A stretch of 64,000 bases of DNA, taken from Talpa occidentalis. Its lineage: Eukaryota; Chordata; Mammalia; Eulipotyphla; Talpidae. The notes under the pieces were generated by a model. It was given only the letters and a program-made list of their open reading frames with translations. It had not been told where the DNA came from and searched no databases. Location of the stretch: NCBI RefSeq assembly GCF_014898055.3, contig NW_023601754.1, forward strand, positions 47,423,013 through 47,487,012, written 5' to 3'. Made by a program: the position numbers and the translations under genes. Shown piece after piece: positions 11,950-23,160 of this stretch (positions within the stretch are counted from its first letter, which is position 1; each line of letters begins with the position of its first letter).

Positions 11950-13000
11950 TCGGCCCCAGAACCCCAGGGCTGCCTCCCCCCACTTCTGCTCTCACCAGGC
12001 CCCGCCCACTGTCCTCTGCCGCCGCCCCCCCATCCCGGAGGAGGCCTGCGACCACAGTCCCCCAATTAGAGAATGCCCCCCAAAGCCCCCCAGGTTCCGC
12101 CTCCCGCCCCGCCGACGCCCCTCGCGGCTACTCACGGCGAGGAAAGGGGCTCCTTCCGGGGGGCAGCATGCCCGGCCCGCGGGGGGCCGACGAGGCCGGG
12201 GCGCGGGGGGCGAGGCCCGCGGCGGGCGCGGGGCGCGGGGCGGCGGCCGGGGGGTCTCCGCGGCGCCCCCTCCCCGGCCCGGGTGGGGAGGGGGCTTCCG
12301 CCGCCGCGGCGGGGTCCGGGCCGCTCCGCCCGCGCCTGCCGGCCCGCGGCCGCCCTCCTCGGCGCCCGCCTTTCTTCCTCCTTCTCCCCGCGCTTCCTCC
12401 TCCAGCTTCCTCCGCTCCTCCGGGCCGCGCTCCCCCCACCCACCCCCCCGGGCCCCGGCCCCGGCCCCGGCCCCCGCCTCGGACGGTGCGGCAGCGCCGA
12501 GAGCAGCCGAGAGCGGCGGCGACGGGAGCGGAATACTGATGACGGAGGGGGAGGGCGGCGGGGGGAGGGCGGGAGGGCGGGAGGCAGGGAAGGCGGGAGG
12601 GCGGGAGCGCGGGAGAGGCCGGCGGGAGGGGAGGGCGCGCGGGGGTGCAGGGGTGGCGAGGGGGGAGGCCGCGGGAGGGGCGGGGCGGGGGGGCTGGGCA
12701 CACCTGGCGGAGGTGGGGAGGGGCGGGCGGGAGCGGACCTGGGAAAGCCGGGGTGCGGGGCCGCAGGCAGGAGGAGAGGGGCTGACCCCACAGTGGGCAG
12801 GGCGGGGGGGGGGAGGGCCGCGGGGCAGGAGCCAGAGCTGCCCGCAGGGCCCCGGAGCTGCAGGACGGCGGCGGGGCGGGAGGGCAGAGGGTGCCCGGGG
12901 TCCTCGACGCCTCAGCCCCTCTCCCAGGCCAGGGGGCGGCCGCCGGGCGGGGAAGGCGCGGAGGAGGCCCCGCCCCGCGCTCTCACCTCCCCAGGTGTGG
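11950..13000. promoter_or_regulatory. LRRC4B: CpG island, presumed LRRC4B promoter
   Basis: Very GC-rich and CpG-dense DNA with many GGGCGG/CCGCCC boxes and GGGAGGGCGGGAGGGCGGG tracts. It lacks a TATA box that I can place. The minus strand contains a consensus splice donor at 12,135. Gene order relative to SYT3 makes LRRC4B the likely owner. The exact transcription start cannot be read from sequence. Confidence 0.55.
12136..12540 (-). other. LRRC4B: Probable LRRC4B non-coding exon 1 (start approximate)
   Basis: On the minus strand the sequence TCGCC|GTGAGTAG gives an excellent 5' splice site with the exon ending at 12,136. The upstream several hundred bases are CpG-island DNA, as expected of a 5'UTR exon. 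The 5' limit at about 12,540 is only a guess at where the densest CpG run begins. LRRC4B (NGL-3) is a leucine-rich-repeat synaptic adhesion protein. Its coding exon would lie left of this window. Supported by the donor and by synteny with human, not by a protein match. Confidence 0.4.
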
Positions 13001-13024
13001 CGGCGGGTGCCGGGACACGTTTAG

Positions 13025-16000
13025 AGCTGTGAAGCCGGCAGGCACCTCGGTGCGGGCAGGGAGGGAGGCTGCGAGGCCCAGGTCACCTTGCCCTCCCCCA
13101 GGACTCCCGACCCAGGGCTCCAGCACCAGGGGAGTTTGGGAACCAGGGGGGCAAAGAAACCCAGGAGGACGCAGGAGGCGGCGCTGTCCAGGGCATGAGG
13201 GCCGCCACCTGCTCCCCAGCTCCCAAAGACTGCTGGCCGGGACTGGAGGAGAGACGCGGGGTCAGGACCCCGGGCCCTGCTGGTCTCTGGGCCGGGGAAG
13301 GGAGACCCCTCCACCCCCCACGGAAAGGAAAGTGGGGGAGGATGGTCTGGGGAGAGCAGGCTGGGAGGCCAGGAAAGCAGAGCAGACCTGGGGCTCAGGA
13401 GGGGAGAGGATGGAGGCCACACGAGACAGCTGCCTGACTGAGGGGGGTGGGGTACATCCATGCAGAGCCTTGAGACAGGGAAACCGAGGCAAGGGGAGGC
13501 AGCTGAGGGCCAGAGAGCGACCAGTGGAGGCCTGGGTGCCCGCACGGGTGCCCACCTGGGTGCTGCTAAGACCTGGAGGGGGCCAGGTGCCCGGCTGTGG
13601 TGAGACACGGTGCCCCACTTCAGCAGCCCCGTGACTTCTCACCACCACCCCCGACTGACTCCTAGGGCTGTGGGCACAGTGGGGAGCAGGCCTTGGGGGC
13701 CCCGCTGGCCCTGCGTGAGCTCCACACCAGAATAGCTTGGGACAGCGGCAGCAGCTGGAGAACAGGGCAGGACGGGCCCTGCGCCCCCAGAGCCGCTCCC
13801 TGGGGGTCGGGGACCGGGAGCCGCCCGCGGTGTGCAGAAAAGAAAGGCGCAGCAGCAGGACAGGGGCTCGCCAGGCAGGGAGGGCGAGGGCTGAGGCTGG
13901 CTGGCAGTCGGGGAGCCTCGCAGAGGGGTGTCCTGTGAGCAGAGGACACCCCGGGGGCGGGCCAGGGGAGGGGCCGGCGTGGGATAAAGGGGGGGGGGGA
14001 GGGAGAGGGGCTGAGCGCAAAACCAAAGCTCAGCTTCCTGATGAACCTGGCCCCGGGGCCAAGTGGAGCCCAGGCCTGAGGGCCCTGGCGTGAGGGGCTT
14101 CCGATTTCCAGATTCAGGTATAAAGGAAACCCTCCCGCGAGGCGCTTCAGAGGTGAACCCAAACATCCAATTTCTCCGCTTCAGGCTGTTAAAAAAAAGG
14201 TTTTTGTTTCATCCACAGTGTGTTCGCGGCTGCCTCACCCCGTGAGAAGTTCTGCCGGGCAGTTAGATGTGACTTTGAAAAAGAGTGTCTCCTCGCCGCC
14301 CCAGACGGCTGGATGGGAGGCGCTGGCCCAGCGCACGGTGGGCACTGCCCGGCCTCGAGGGGGGCCGCGGCCATCTCCAGCCACGCCGGGGTGCTGGGGG
14401 CGCGGCGCGGCCCGTCGGGACGAGCAGGCCGCGTGGACGCTGGCAGAGCAGACCGGCAAAGTACAAGGCTCAAAACCACCGGGTGCTAGTAAGCGCAGGG
14501 AGGGCTCCGGGGTGAAGACGGGCGGCCGGGAGGCCGGGAGGGACGGCGGTGGGGAAAGAAAGGCCAAGCGGGCACAGGCTGATTCTCACCCGCTGTTGCG
14601 TGGCTTGCCAGGAAACTCAGGATGGATCGGCGGGGACAGGGCTAACAGCACCCCGTTTTGCTGTCAACGGGAACACCCCTCTTTCCCGGGGGCTGAAAGC
14701 ACGCGTGTGGAGACCACCTCTTCCCGCGCCCGGCGGCGCGCCGTGAGCACCGGGCTTCTGCCTTCTGAGGACGGAGGCCCCAGGGCCCGCGGGCCCCACG
14801 CCTGCCACTTCAGCTCAACAGGGTCCAGATCGCGTGTCACACGGCTGCGCGGTCGCACTCCCGCCAGCGTCCTTGCTGCTGGGGTCTCCCCCCAGTGCCG
14901 TGGAGGGCTTGCGGGAGCTGCCCTGGCAGGATGCCCACACGGACCCCCAGCACAGGCAACAGGCCCCCACACCCTCACCCCTCCCTCTGCAGCTCCCGCT
15001 CAGAGACTGGCACCAGCCGGCCCCCAGAGCTCCCCCCCACCCCACCCCCCCTTGAGCACTTGAGCGCAGATGATTTGGTGGTCTGAAGCCGCTCAGGCTT
15101 GGGGTGGCCGCTTACACAGCAGCGGCCACGGCCACCGACCCACAGCCGCGCGAGCTCCCGGGCAGGCAGAGCGGTCTCGGCCACCGCCTCCAGAGGGCAA
15201 GCGGCATGAAAGCGGCCTGGCGCCACCCCCGCGGTCCCAGAGGGTCACCTTCAACGGAAGCGGAAGCCAGGGACAAGCACAAGTCCAAGCCCAGCCCGGG
15301 ACACTGGGGCGCCGGCAAGGCAAGGGTGCCGAGAGGAAGGGCCGCCAGGACGCGGAGCCTGGTGCAGGGGCGCCCGCTGCGAAACCCGGGGCCCTTTAAG
15401 CCTCGAGGGGGCGGACTGAACGACAGCCCCACGCGTGTGACGCACGGCGGCGCAGGTGTGGACACCACCGTCCCCCTCAGCAGGCACAGCCATGCGGTGG
15501 CTCCAGCGCACGGCCAGGGCGCGGCGTGGCAGTTGTCACGGAATCTCAGGCGCCCGCGAGGCCCGTCACACACGGCCTGGCCTCCAGGCGCCAGCAGCCC
15601 ACGCGGCCAGCCCCGTGGATGCTACATGCCGGGGAGGCCGGTCTCGGGAGTGGGGTCGGGGGTTCCGTGGCGAAGGGCCAGCCCCGGCCAAAGGCATGCA
15701 GGGACGGAGCGGAGGCGGCGGGTCACGCCCGCCCACCCTCCCAGAGGCTGCCCGGAGCCCGACACCGCCTCGCCAGGGCCCGCTGTGTGTCTCAGAGTGA
15801 GAGAAAAGTGAGTTTTTTTCATGTCACACACACTACTTTCCACCTGGAGCTCAGCTGTCCAGAGAGTTGCGCTGAGTGGGCCTGAGGACTCAACGCGCTG
15901 CAGTCAGCTGTTGCTTTCTGGCTTGGGACACGCGGAAACATCATCAGACACGAAAGGCGCTGAGGAGTGGGGAACCCCGCTCTGGGTCTGGTTTCCTGCC

Positions 16001-16240
16001 AGGGAAACAGGATCGAGGGACATGTCAGAAGACACCCACAGAGACAGACAGATGTGGGGTGGGGGGGGGTGCTCCGCTCCACAACAGGCGTGGTCACCCT
16101 CAAACGCCCTCGATTCTGTGAGAGAGTCACTGCTCCCCATGGAGAGAGGGGGGAGCAGGAGACCAATCTGGATCCTGGGGGGGCGGGGGGGCCATTTTCT
16201 GGAAGCCCTAACAAGACAGTCTCAGGGAATTTCACCATCT
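13025..16240. other. Non-genic GC-rich stretch
   Basis: I see no gene here. Sequence is GC-rich with short homopolymers and an A-run followed by T-run at about 14,191-14,207. Open frames on both strands are compositionally driven and match no protein I recognise. Confidence 0.45.
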
Positions 16241-16714
16241 TGCAAGACAAAAGACCAACGAGAAAGGTCCTAAATATACTGAAGCCAAATGAAAAATTTC
16301 AATTCCGCTTAAAAAAGCACGAAAACCTAAAACTCTTAGCAATTACTCCACCAAGAGCTGTGTGACGCTTCTTCACCTACTACTATAAAACGTGCCAACG
16401 GGACAACAGGAACAAACCTCATGTCACGACCAGGCAGAGTCCACGCTGTGGAGACGCCGCTTCTCCTTCACCGACCCATGGACTCGAGGCAATGCCAGCC
16501 AGAATTCCAACAGGCATTTCGTTGAAATTGACAGGTTCAATCTAAAATTTGCATGGAAAAGCAAAGGAATTTGAATAGATAGCAGAGAAGAAAAAAACAG
16601 TTGGAATCTCAATCTGATTTTAAAACTGAACATAAAGCTGCAGTAATGAGGACAGTGTGGAGTGGGCTTAAGAGCCAGTGGTTAGAATAGAATCGGGTCC
16701 TCATATAGGCCCAT

Positions 16715-16976
16715 TAAAAAAAATATTTATTTATGCATACAAGAGCTGGGGTACAGGCCAGAGGTGTGGGGTGGGGGTGAGAGGATTCCTCAGAGACAGA
16801 GCGGGGAGCAGAACAGGCGGATCCACTGAAACCCACTGCTGAGGGGAGCAGCGGGAAGACAGGAGAGGTCTGCTGCGCCCTGTGGGTAGCTCCCTGGCCG
16901 GGGATGGAATCAGGCTGCAGTGGCTGGGGATAGCTTCATAGCGCTGAGACTTAGCCCTGAGCCACCAGGGAGGCCT
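16715..16976 (-). mobile_element. tRNA-derived SINE (type A)
   Basis: Reverse copy of the lineage SINE: T/A-rich tail (TTTATTTATGCATACAAG) at the left and tRNA-like head GCCACCAGGGAGGCC at the right. The short direct repeat CCCAT flanks it (16,710-16,714 and 16,977-16,981), and the flanking L1 text joins up when it is removed. Confidence 0.85.
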
Positions 16977-17190
16977 CCCATCTTTATAGTCAAATGATTT
17001 TCAACATGTTTGGAGAAGAGGTAACCACAGCCCCTACTTCAGGCCATACAGGAAACTTAATTTAAGTTGGGTCATGGATGGAAATATAAAGGTTAAAACT
17101 CTAGAGCATCGGAAATTATAGGGAAGATTTTTGCAACCTTGGGAGGGACACGGATTTCTTAGATCGGACACAAAGTAAAAACCATAAAAT

Positions 17191-17450
17191 GGGTCTCCCC
17201 GGTGGTGCAGCGGGTTGAGCACGCGCTGTGAAGCTGTCCACAGTCTTGGCAGTGCGGGTTCGATCCCGGCTGGCTGCCGAGAATCCCACGTGGCACGGGA
17301 GACCTCTCCTGTTGCGCCCGCGGCTCCCCTCAGCAGTGTATTTGTCGCCTGCTGGTTCTGTTCCCCGCTCTGCCTCTGGTGAATCCTCTCACCCTCCTGC
17401 GCCTCCGGCTTGTACCCCAGTTCTTGTATAAAAAAAAATAAATCTTTAAA
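17191..17450 (+). mobile_element. tRNA-derived SINE (type A)
   Basis: Forward copy beginning GGGTCTCCCCGGTGGTGCAG, with B box GGTTCGATCCC, the body GACCTCTCCTGTTGCGCCC and an A-rich tail. Flanked by AACCATAAAAT on the left and a near copy, AACCCATAAAAT, on the right, which fits a target-site duplication. Confidence 0.85.
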
Positions 17451-17707
17451 AAAAACCCATAAAATTCAGTACAGGAGGGGCCTGCACAAGAGTCAAGAAA
17501 GGACAGGGGGAAAGCAGACAAGGAGAAAGCGTTTCCCTCCTCCTCTCACCCGCCAGACACGATGGCACCTAACAGGTCTGCAATCGCCCTTGGTCTTTAT
17601 GGTGCCGTTCGCTCTTCACAGAAAGCATGCTCCGCTTTTGCTCACTGAATAGTACCTCACCGGCACCTCTGAGCTGATGCGTGTTCTCCTAAATGTCACT
17701 TTCTTCC

Positions 17708-17976
17708 TTTTTTTAAAAAAAGATTTATTTTATTTATGCATACAAGAGCCGGGGTGCAGGCCAGAGGTGTGGGGGGTGAGAGGATTCCCCAGAGACAGAG
17801 TGGGGAGCAGAACCGGCAGACGGACTGAAATCCACTGCTGAGAGGAGCAGCGGGGAGACAGGAGAGGTCTGCTGCGCCATGTGGGTAGCTCCCTGGCCAG
17901 AGATGGAACTCGTGCTGCAGTGGCTGTGGACAGCTTCACAGTGCTGAGACTTAGCCCTTGTGCCACCAGGGAGGCC
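17708..17976 (-). mobile_element. tRNA-derived SINE (type A)
   Basis: Reverse copy, from the AAAGATTTATTTTATTTATGC tail end to TGCCACCAGGGAGGCC. It has the same body as neighbouring copies. No clear target duplication was seen. Confidence 0.85.
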
Positions 17977-17979
17977 CTG

Positions 17980-20630
17980 GCTGTGTAATCTTCTATGGGA
18001 CGGTTCCAGCCAGGCGGCTGTAGCTGGACGCCTTTCCTCGGCGATGTCGTTAAAACCGCCTGATACAAACACCGCCAGGACTGGCCCATGCACGAGTCTG
18101 TGCCTGGCCCCAGGCGCACTGCAGGCCCTGAGAGCATGGCTCTCCCCTGCACATAACATTCTCCACATTGCTCTCCAAAGGTGGTGGTGGCTGCCGTGCG
18201 TCACGCTGCACCCCCCCAGCGCGGAGTGGGGCCTCCGGGCACCGCTCGCTCCTTTGTGGGCGCGGAAAACCGCTGCCCTGTCTTGATGTTGTGCCCGGAG
18301 GCTTTATCAAAAGGGATGAAGAAATGAAAATCACTTAAGCTTTTGCTGTAACGTTTTGCTAATGACCCAACAATTAATTCCTGGAAGTACGTTCAAGAAG
18401 CGATCCGAGGGCGGAGCGGGCAGAAGCCACACGGGACTATGTGTGTGGTGGCCTCACTGGTCACACCTGAGAGCAACGCAGGGGTTAACGGCGACGAGGG
18501 CATCGTGGTCTCAGGTGACGCTGGCCATGCACCTCGCTGTCATTGCTAATCGCCCCGGTCCCAAGTATCATTCGCTCCCCCCACACGCGGCCTGAGCGCT
18601 GCACAGGCCCAGGGAGACATGAGGAACAGGACAGGGGCTGCGAGGCTGCCCGTGACACCTACAGGCTGTCTAGGAACTGACCTCCCTTGACGCAGCCTCT
18701 TCACCTCAGGCTTCCACCTGTCACAGTGCAGCTGGCATAGAAATGCAGCCACAGGCCATGCGATCCGCCTGCTAGTACCCCCCATGTCAGCCCGGACCCC
18801 TGAGGGAGCGAGTGGGCAGCTCTGCCTGGCTGGCCTCGGTGCCTTCCCCCACGTCCTGGTAGAGGGGGTGTGACTCTCCTCTCTATGGGGTTCTGGTGAG
18901 GCGAACCCATCCTAGGCACTTGGAGAGCAGGTGTGGCCCAGGCCTCCTAAGGAGAGCACTGAGTTCCCCCAGCCAGTGAGGACTCACCTTGGGAACTTTC
19001 CTGAGGCATCCAAGGAAGAGCTGTTGGCTTGACACTGGGGCTGGCCAGCTGGCAGAAATGATACCTGGCCCCACCAGACACCACCTTGCTGCACCCAGGG
19101 CCGGTGAGCTGTGCTCTCCACACCAAACCTGACCCTGGACACAGGCCCGGGGCCCGCCAGGTGGAAGGGACGCCTCTGGAAATGTGTCCACCCAGAGTTA
19201 CTGGCTTTCGTAGTTTTCCCATCCTGGGGGCCTATTCAGAACTTTCCCATAAGACACCTGGTGACCTGGCCCCAGCAGAGAATAAGGCTTCTCCTAAATC
19301 TACCTGAGAACAAAGGCAGCACAAGAAGAACAGCAGAGGGAGGAACAGACACACCCCTGACAGTGACGCATGAGTGCCTGATCCAGCCATTCCTGACGCC
19401 GGCCCGAGTCCTCAAGTCCACAGTCATGGGGGTCAAGAGACATGCGCTGTAGCCACAGGACACGAAGTCATCAACAAACCCTGTGGGTTCTACGGAGCTA
19501 TTTACACTACCCAGGACGGTGCAGCGGCTCTCATCTCCTTCAACAGACAAGTGAAGCAGAAAGAGAAGGCACACCCACCACAGACTATCAGGCAGCTACA
19601 AGGAAGGACGGAAGGCAGCCTGTCCACAGCGTGGAGGGAATGGGAAGGAATTGCGTGCAGCGTCAGGATGATAGAGAAAAATACTGCACAATCATGTCAG
19701 ATGACCTGACACCATAAAACAAGAAAACTAGCGGACACCACCCAACTCCCTGAAGTCTGAGGTGAAGGGGCGGAGCGTGGAGAACGCGGCACAAAGCGTG
19801 GTGGTGAGAGACCGGGCTGTGCAGCCTCCCCGTTCTGTTGTTACTGGTGGGGCCGGTTCCCACCAGGGTTCCCCCACTTGAAGGGTAACAGAACTGACCG
19901 ACACCTAGCACCTGCCTGCCCATTCTCGGGCCACCCGGCACATTTCTCCTCTCCCGCCTCTCCCCACAGTTTACTTAACGCTAACATGACAGCAGGAGCC
20001 AGCGAAGCTTCCTAGCTCAGAGCTTTCTAGCTCAGGGCCAGTTGTAGCGACAGATTTGAGAGGAATCTTGCCACGTGACGTCGGGCAGGCACCGCGCGCG
20101 ACCCCGAGTCAAGGCTGCGGCACTGGCAGCAGAGAGCGGCCACGCGATCTGCCCAAAGTCCGGGAAACGATCGGATAACGCCACAGGGGCCTGGGTGTCT
20201 GCGGCCCCCAGCCCTGCACTGCTGCGCGGATCGGTGGGGATGCTGCTGGGGGATCTGTGGAGAGGAAGCAACTTTAAAAGCCACAGGAAGTGGCGACGGG
20301 GCAATCAGTGTCAAGCTCTGGTGATTTCCACCTGGTGCTTTTTCCTCTGTGGTGCTGCCTCTTGGCCGACAGCGGCTAAAAGCGGTAAAAGCACTTCGGG
20401 AAAGAAAAGCCACGTGTTCTCCCCACAAGATCGGCCACCGCCAGGCAGCCCGGTGCTGACATGGGCAAGGTCGCCTCCGTCCCGGAAGGGAGGACCGCGG
20501 AGCCCGCACCGCACCCGCCCCGCGGCAGGGCCTCGCCGGGGCAGGGGCCACTCGGCGGCACGTGGGCCTCGCGCGCTTTGGCCAGCGGCTCGTGGGTGGG
20601 AAACCGCCCATGCCAGCCTAGGCCTGAGGC
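17980..20630. other. Non-genic stretch
   Basis: No gene, RNA or intact repeat could be identified. The text 'ccacattgctctccaaaggtgg' near 18,165 faintly resembles an old L1, but too weakly to call. Confidence 0.35.
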
Positions 20631-20639
20631 GCCGCCGAC

Positions 20640-22335
20640 CACGTTGCCATCAGCGCTCCCGTGTCTTGCTCTGGCTAGGAGGAGCTCCCGCACCGACTGG
20701 CCCTGCCTCTGCGACAGGGACACGACAGTGCCACTGCGGGTCAGAGGGCAGTGCCAGGAGAGAGGACAAGTCACGGTCTATGGGTTCTCACCTGGTGCTC
20801 AGCTGCGAGACGGCTCAGGGAACAACCCTGGGGTTTAGGGATCAAACGGGCACAACAGCTTCCAGGGCTTCCAGGGGCCAGCTAGCTCACCCCAGGTAGT
20901 GTCCAGTTGCCCCAGACAAAAGGAGGGTCGTTCAAGAGGACGCTGTCCATCGGTGAGGGCCTGGAGCTCAGCTGCACGTTGGTAAGCAGCGGGCCAGGAT
21001 CCAGCTCAAGGTGGCAGCTGGAGGTGCGCGCAGGTGAGGCCACCGAGAGGCACCGCAGCAGCAGCCCCCAGCCGCAACCTGAAGGCCAGGCTGGGCAGCC
21101 ACAGAGGCGCCAGCACCGGGAGGAGGCACTAGGTGATCCGAAAGAGTGGAGTGCTCTCAGAGGGGACCCGGACACAGAGTGCCCATCACCCGTCAGCAGT
21201 GCTGGGCACTACCAGTCACCCGGAGGTAGTGTGCCAGACACACCAGTGTTAACGGCACTCTGACCTGGGCACACAGTGCTGGAAACACTGGCCAGTAGTG
21301 ACGGTGACCACCAGTCACCAGGAGGTGGTATGTCAGACACACCTGTGTCAGCAGGTCTTTGTGAGCTGCTGGCCTGCACCGACATCAAACAGCTCTTTGA
21401 GTCACCGCGCCAAGGGCAGCGGGGCGGGGCGGCAGGCGCAGCCTTCTGGTCTCCATGAGGTCTTGGGTCTCTGTTCACCCTTCTTCTCTCTTCAGAAACC
21501 GGGTGGCAAAAGCCTACGCAGGCCCCTGGCCTGCCGTATATCCTCCTTCAGGGACCCCCCCGCCATGCGTCTGATCAGACCATTTCAATCCTCAGTGACT
21601 GACTGAATTTTTGGATCTGACTAACCAGCCGGGTTTGAACCCCCCCACTCAGCTGGGAGCTGGCCGTGTCGGCTCAGGAGTGCACAGGCCTCTCCACTGC
21701 CTGCCGCCCCAGGGAGCCACAGCACTGGAGCTGGCCCATGGGGGCCGTGCTCGTCCCTGTGGCCCCGAAGCAGGGGCTATGGGGCTGACTGCACCTCCTC
21801 TGCTGGCGCTCGCTGCCCCAGAGGGCAACCTTGCCCCTGAAGCTCCAGGGAGGCTGCTGCCCTGGGGGGCGTGGCAGGAGAACCCCTACTGCCCGTGGTC
21901 ACTGCCGGCCTCTGCCAGCGGCCTGAGCCCTAGTGGGGCCACTGTGGGAGAGTGCCCACCACACACTGCCAGCCACTGCTGGTTGCCCTGCTGTAAGTAG
22001 CAGGCATCGGGGGCGGGAGCAGGAGCCCCCAGGGTGGGGAGGCTCTGGCACTCAAACTCAGCTAGTGCTGGTGTCCGCCGCCGTGTAGCTGCCCTGCAGC
22101 CGCCAGCAAGCAAACCCCGGGCTGGCCACAGGCAGCAACTGCCACTACCTCTGCTGCTTTTAAAGTGCCCCCCCACCCCACCGGAGCAGCAGTGGGGAAC
22201 CACCACTCTGATGCCAGCAGCTCATCACCTCCCAGCTGGCCCCCCTGCTGTGCTCGCTGGGTACTGGGGGGTGGGCCCTCGGGGTTATCAACAACTATGG
22301 TACATCCCACCCCTTAAGAGGGGGCAAAGATGGGC
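20640..22335 (+). repeat. Left arm of a large inverted repeat, LTR-like family
   Basis: At least four blocks recur in reverse complement at 23,160-24,500 in mirrored order. The clearest are around 20,880-21,030 (AGCTCACCCCAG ... GGCAGCTGGAGGTGC), 21,330-21,420 (CATCAAACAGCTCTTTGAGTC), 21,548-21,640 (TCCTTCAGGGACCC ... CCGGGTTTGAAC) and 22,146-22,262 (CCTCTGCTGCTTTTAAAG ... GGGGAACCACCACTC). Similarity by eye is moderate, with indels. Either two copies of one element inserted head-to-head or an old inverted duplication would give this. I do not recognise the family. Confidence 0.6.
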
Positions 22336-22430
22336 TTCCCCTTTGAGCACTAGGCTGCGAGGCTGCCCGCAGCCTCTGCAGTGCTGGTTCGTTCCCCGGC
22401 CACTGGCGAGGGTCCCACAAAAAAAAAAAA
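22331..22430 (+). mobile_element. Short SINE: tRNA-like head joined directly to poly(A)
   Basis: About 100 bases: a head related to the type B SINE but with an internal deletion (GGGCTTCCCCTTTGAGCAC ... GCTGGTTCGTTCCCCGGCC ... GAGGGTCCCAC), then straight into an A-run. The usual 3' body of the SINE is absent. A perfect 15-base duplication, AAGAGGGGGCAAAGA, flanks it (22,316-22,330 and 22,431-22,445), showing it was inserted in this short form. Confidence 0.8.
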
Positions 22431-22639
22431 AAGAGGGGGCAAAGAGCCGGGTTTGCCCCATAGTTTCACCTCGGCCTGAGCCCCATAGTGAGAGCCTGGA
22501 CCGGACCTAGGCCAGCCAGACCTGCAGCCCACACAGCGCCGTGCAAACTGGCGGCTGGGTCAGCCAGCACGCAGGCAAGACTGTGGCTACCTGCAAGTGG
22601 CTGTGCTCCTGTTGTCCGTTACACAGCAACAGCCAAAAG

Positions 22640-23160
22640 GGACAGGAAGTATTTATTCAAATGAAAACCACAATCTGGCCTAAGGCAACACACGCACCCG
22701 GGAACCCTGTATAAAGGTGCTCCCAGCAACCCAAACCCACCCACTGCCCGGCAGGAGGAGCACGGCCAGCGAAACAAGATTTCTGGAACACCAGTGCAGC
22801 TCTTCGGAGCAACGATCCAGAGCTATTTAAATAAATCTGGATAGATTTCCAGGACATACTGTTGAGTTAAAAAAGCAAGCTGCAGAGTAATATGTACAGT
22901 GCGATCCCGTTTATGTTCACACACACTCACACGCTTGCTCCAACAATACCACTCACTTACTACACAATACTAGGCCTACAGTGGATCACGAAACACGCAC
23001 ATGCGCTGCAGACGAAGGCCTGGAAGGACCCGTCATGAATTGGTCAGTGGTCACTTCTAGGGAAGAAATCTTGACAGAAGAGAGGGGACCAAAGGGGACT
23101 ATAGCATCACGTGCGTCCTGGCTTTTAAAAAGCGAGAACGTAGCCACAAATTCATTGTGT
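22640..23160 (+). repeat. L1-type 3'UTR remnant
   Basis: The block 'gatttccaggacatactgttgagttaaaaaagcaag' with 'cagagtaatatgtacagtgcg' (about 22,845-22,910), then 'ggtcagtggtcacttctaggga' (23,040 on), follows the order of an old L1 3' end. It forms most of the spacer between the two inverted-repeat arms. Diverged and without a coding frame. Confidence 0.45.

Larger units (their letters stand above)
1..12135 (-). other. LRRC4B: Presumed first intron of LRRC4B, no coding exon seen
   Basis: This GC-rich stretch has no recognisable coding exon on either strand. It lies downstream, in the minus-strand direction, of the consensus splice donor at 12,135-12,134 in the CpG island. In human the gene next to SYT3 on this side is LRRC4B, transcribed away from SYT3 with a non-coding first exon and a long first intron. 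Calling this block that intron is therefore inference from gene order plus the donor. Visible contents are an AT-rich homeobox-motif cluster near 1.3 kb, MIR remnants, a TGTGACTG minisatellite at 5.74-6.40 kb, a CA repeat at 7.93 kb and a poly-C run at 9.96 kb. Long open frames here, such as 187-1284 and 3156-4613, are low-complexity Pro/Arg/Gly/Ser translations of GC-rich DNA. Confidence 0.5.
16560..17540 (+). repeat. L1 ORF2 3' remnant interrupted by two SINEs
   Basis: Segments read like the end of L1 ORF2 in the plus orientation. They include the AAGCTGCAGTAATGAGGACAG block (16,637 on), GTCAAATGATTTTCAACATG (16,988 on), a 'ggttaaaactctagagcatcgg' block and 'ttgcaaccttgggagggacacggatttctta'. 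The element is split by SINEs at 16,715-16,976 and 17,191-17,450. Frames are broken by stops, so it is dead. Outer limits are approximate. Confidence 0.6.

Noticed and set aside
11331..13024. Frames of 402 and 437 codons across the CpG island
   Set aside because: CpG-island DNA lacks stops in all frames. Peptides are Arg/Gly/Pro/Ala strings, and the region is better explained as promoter and 5'UTR.
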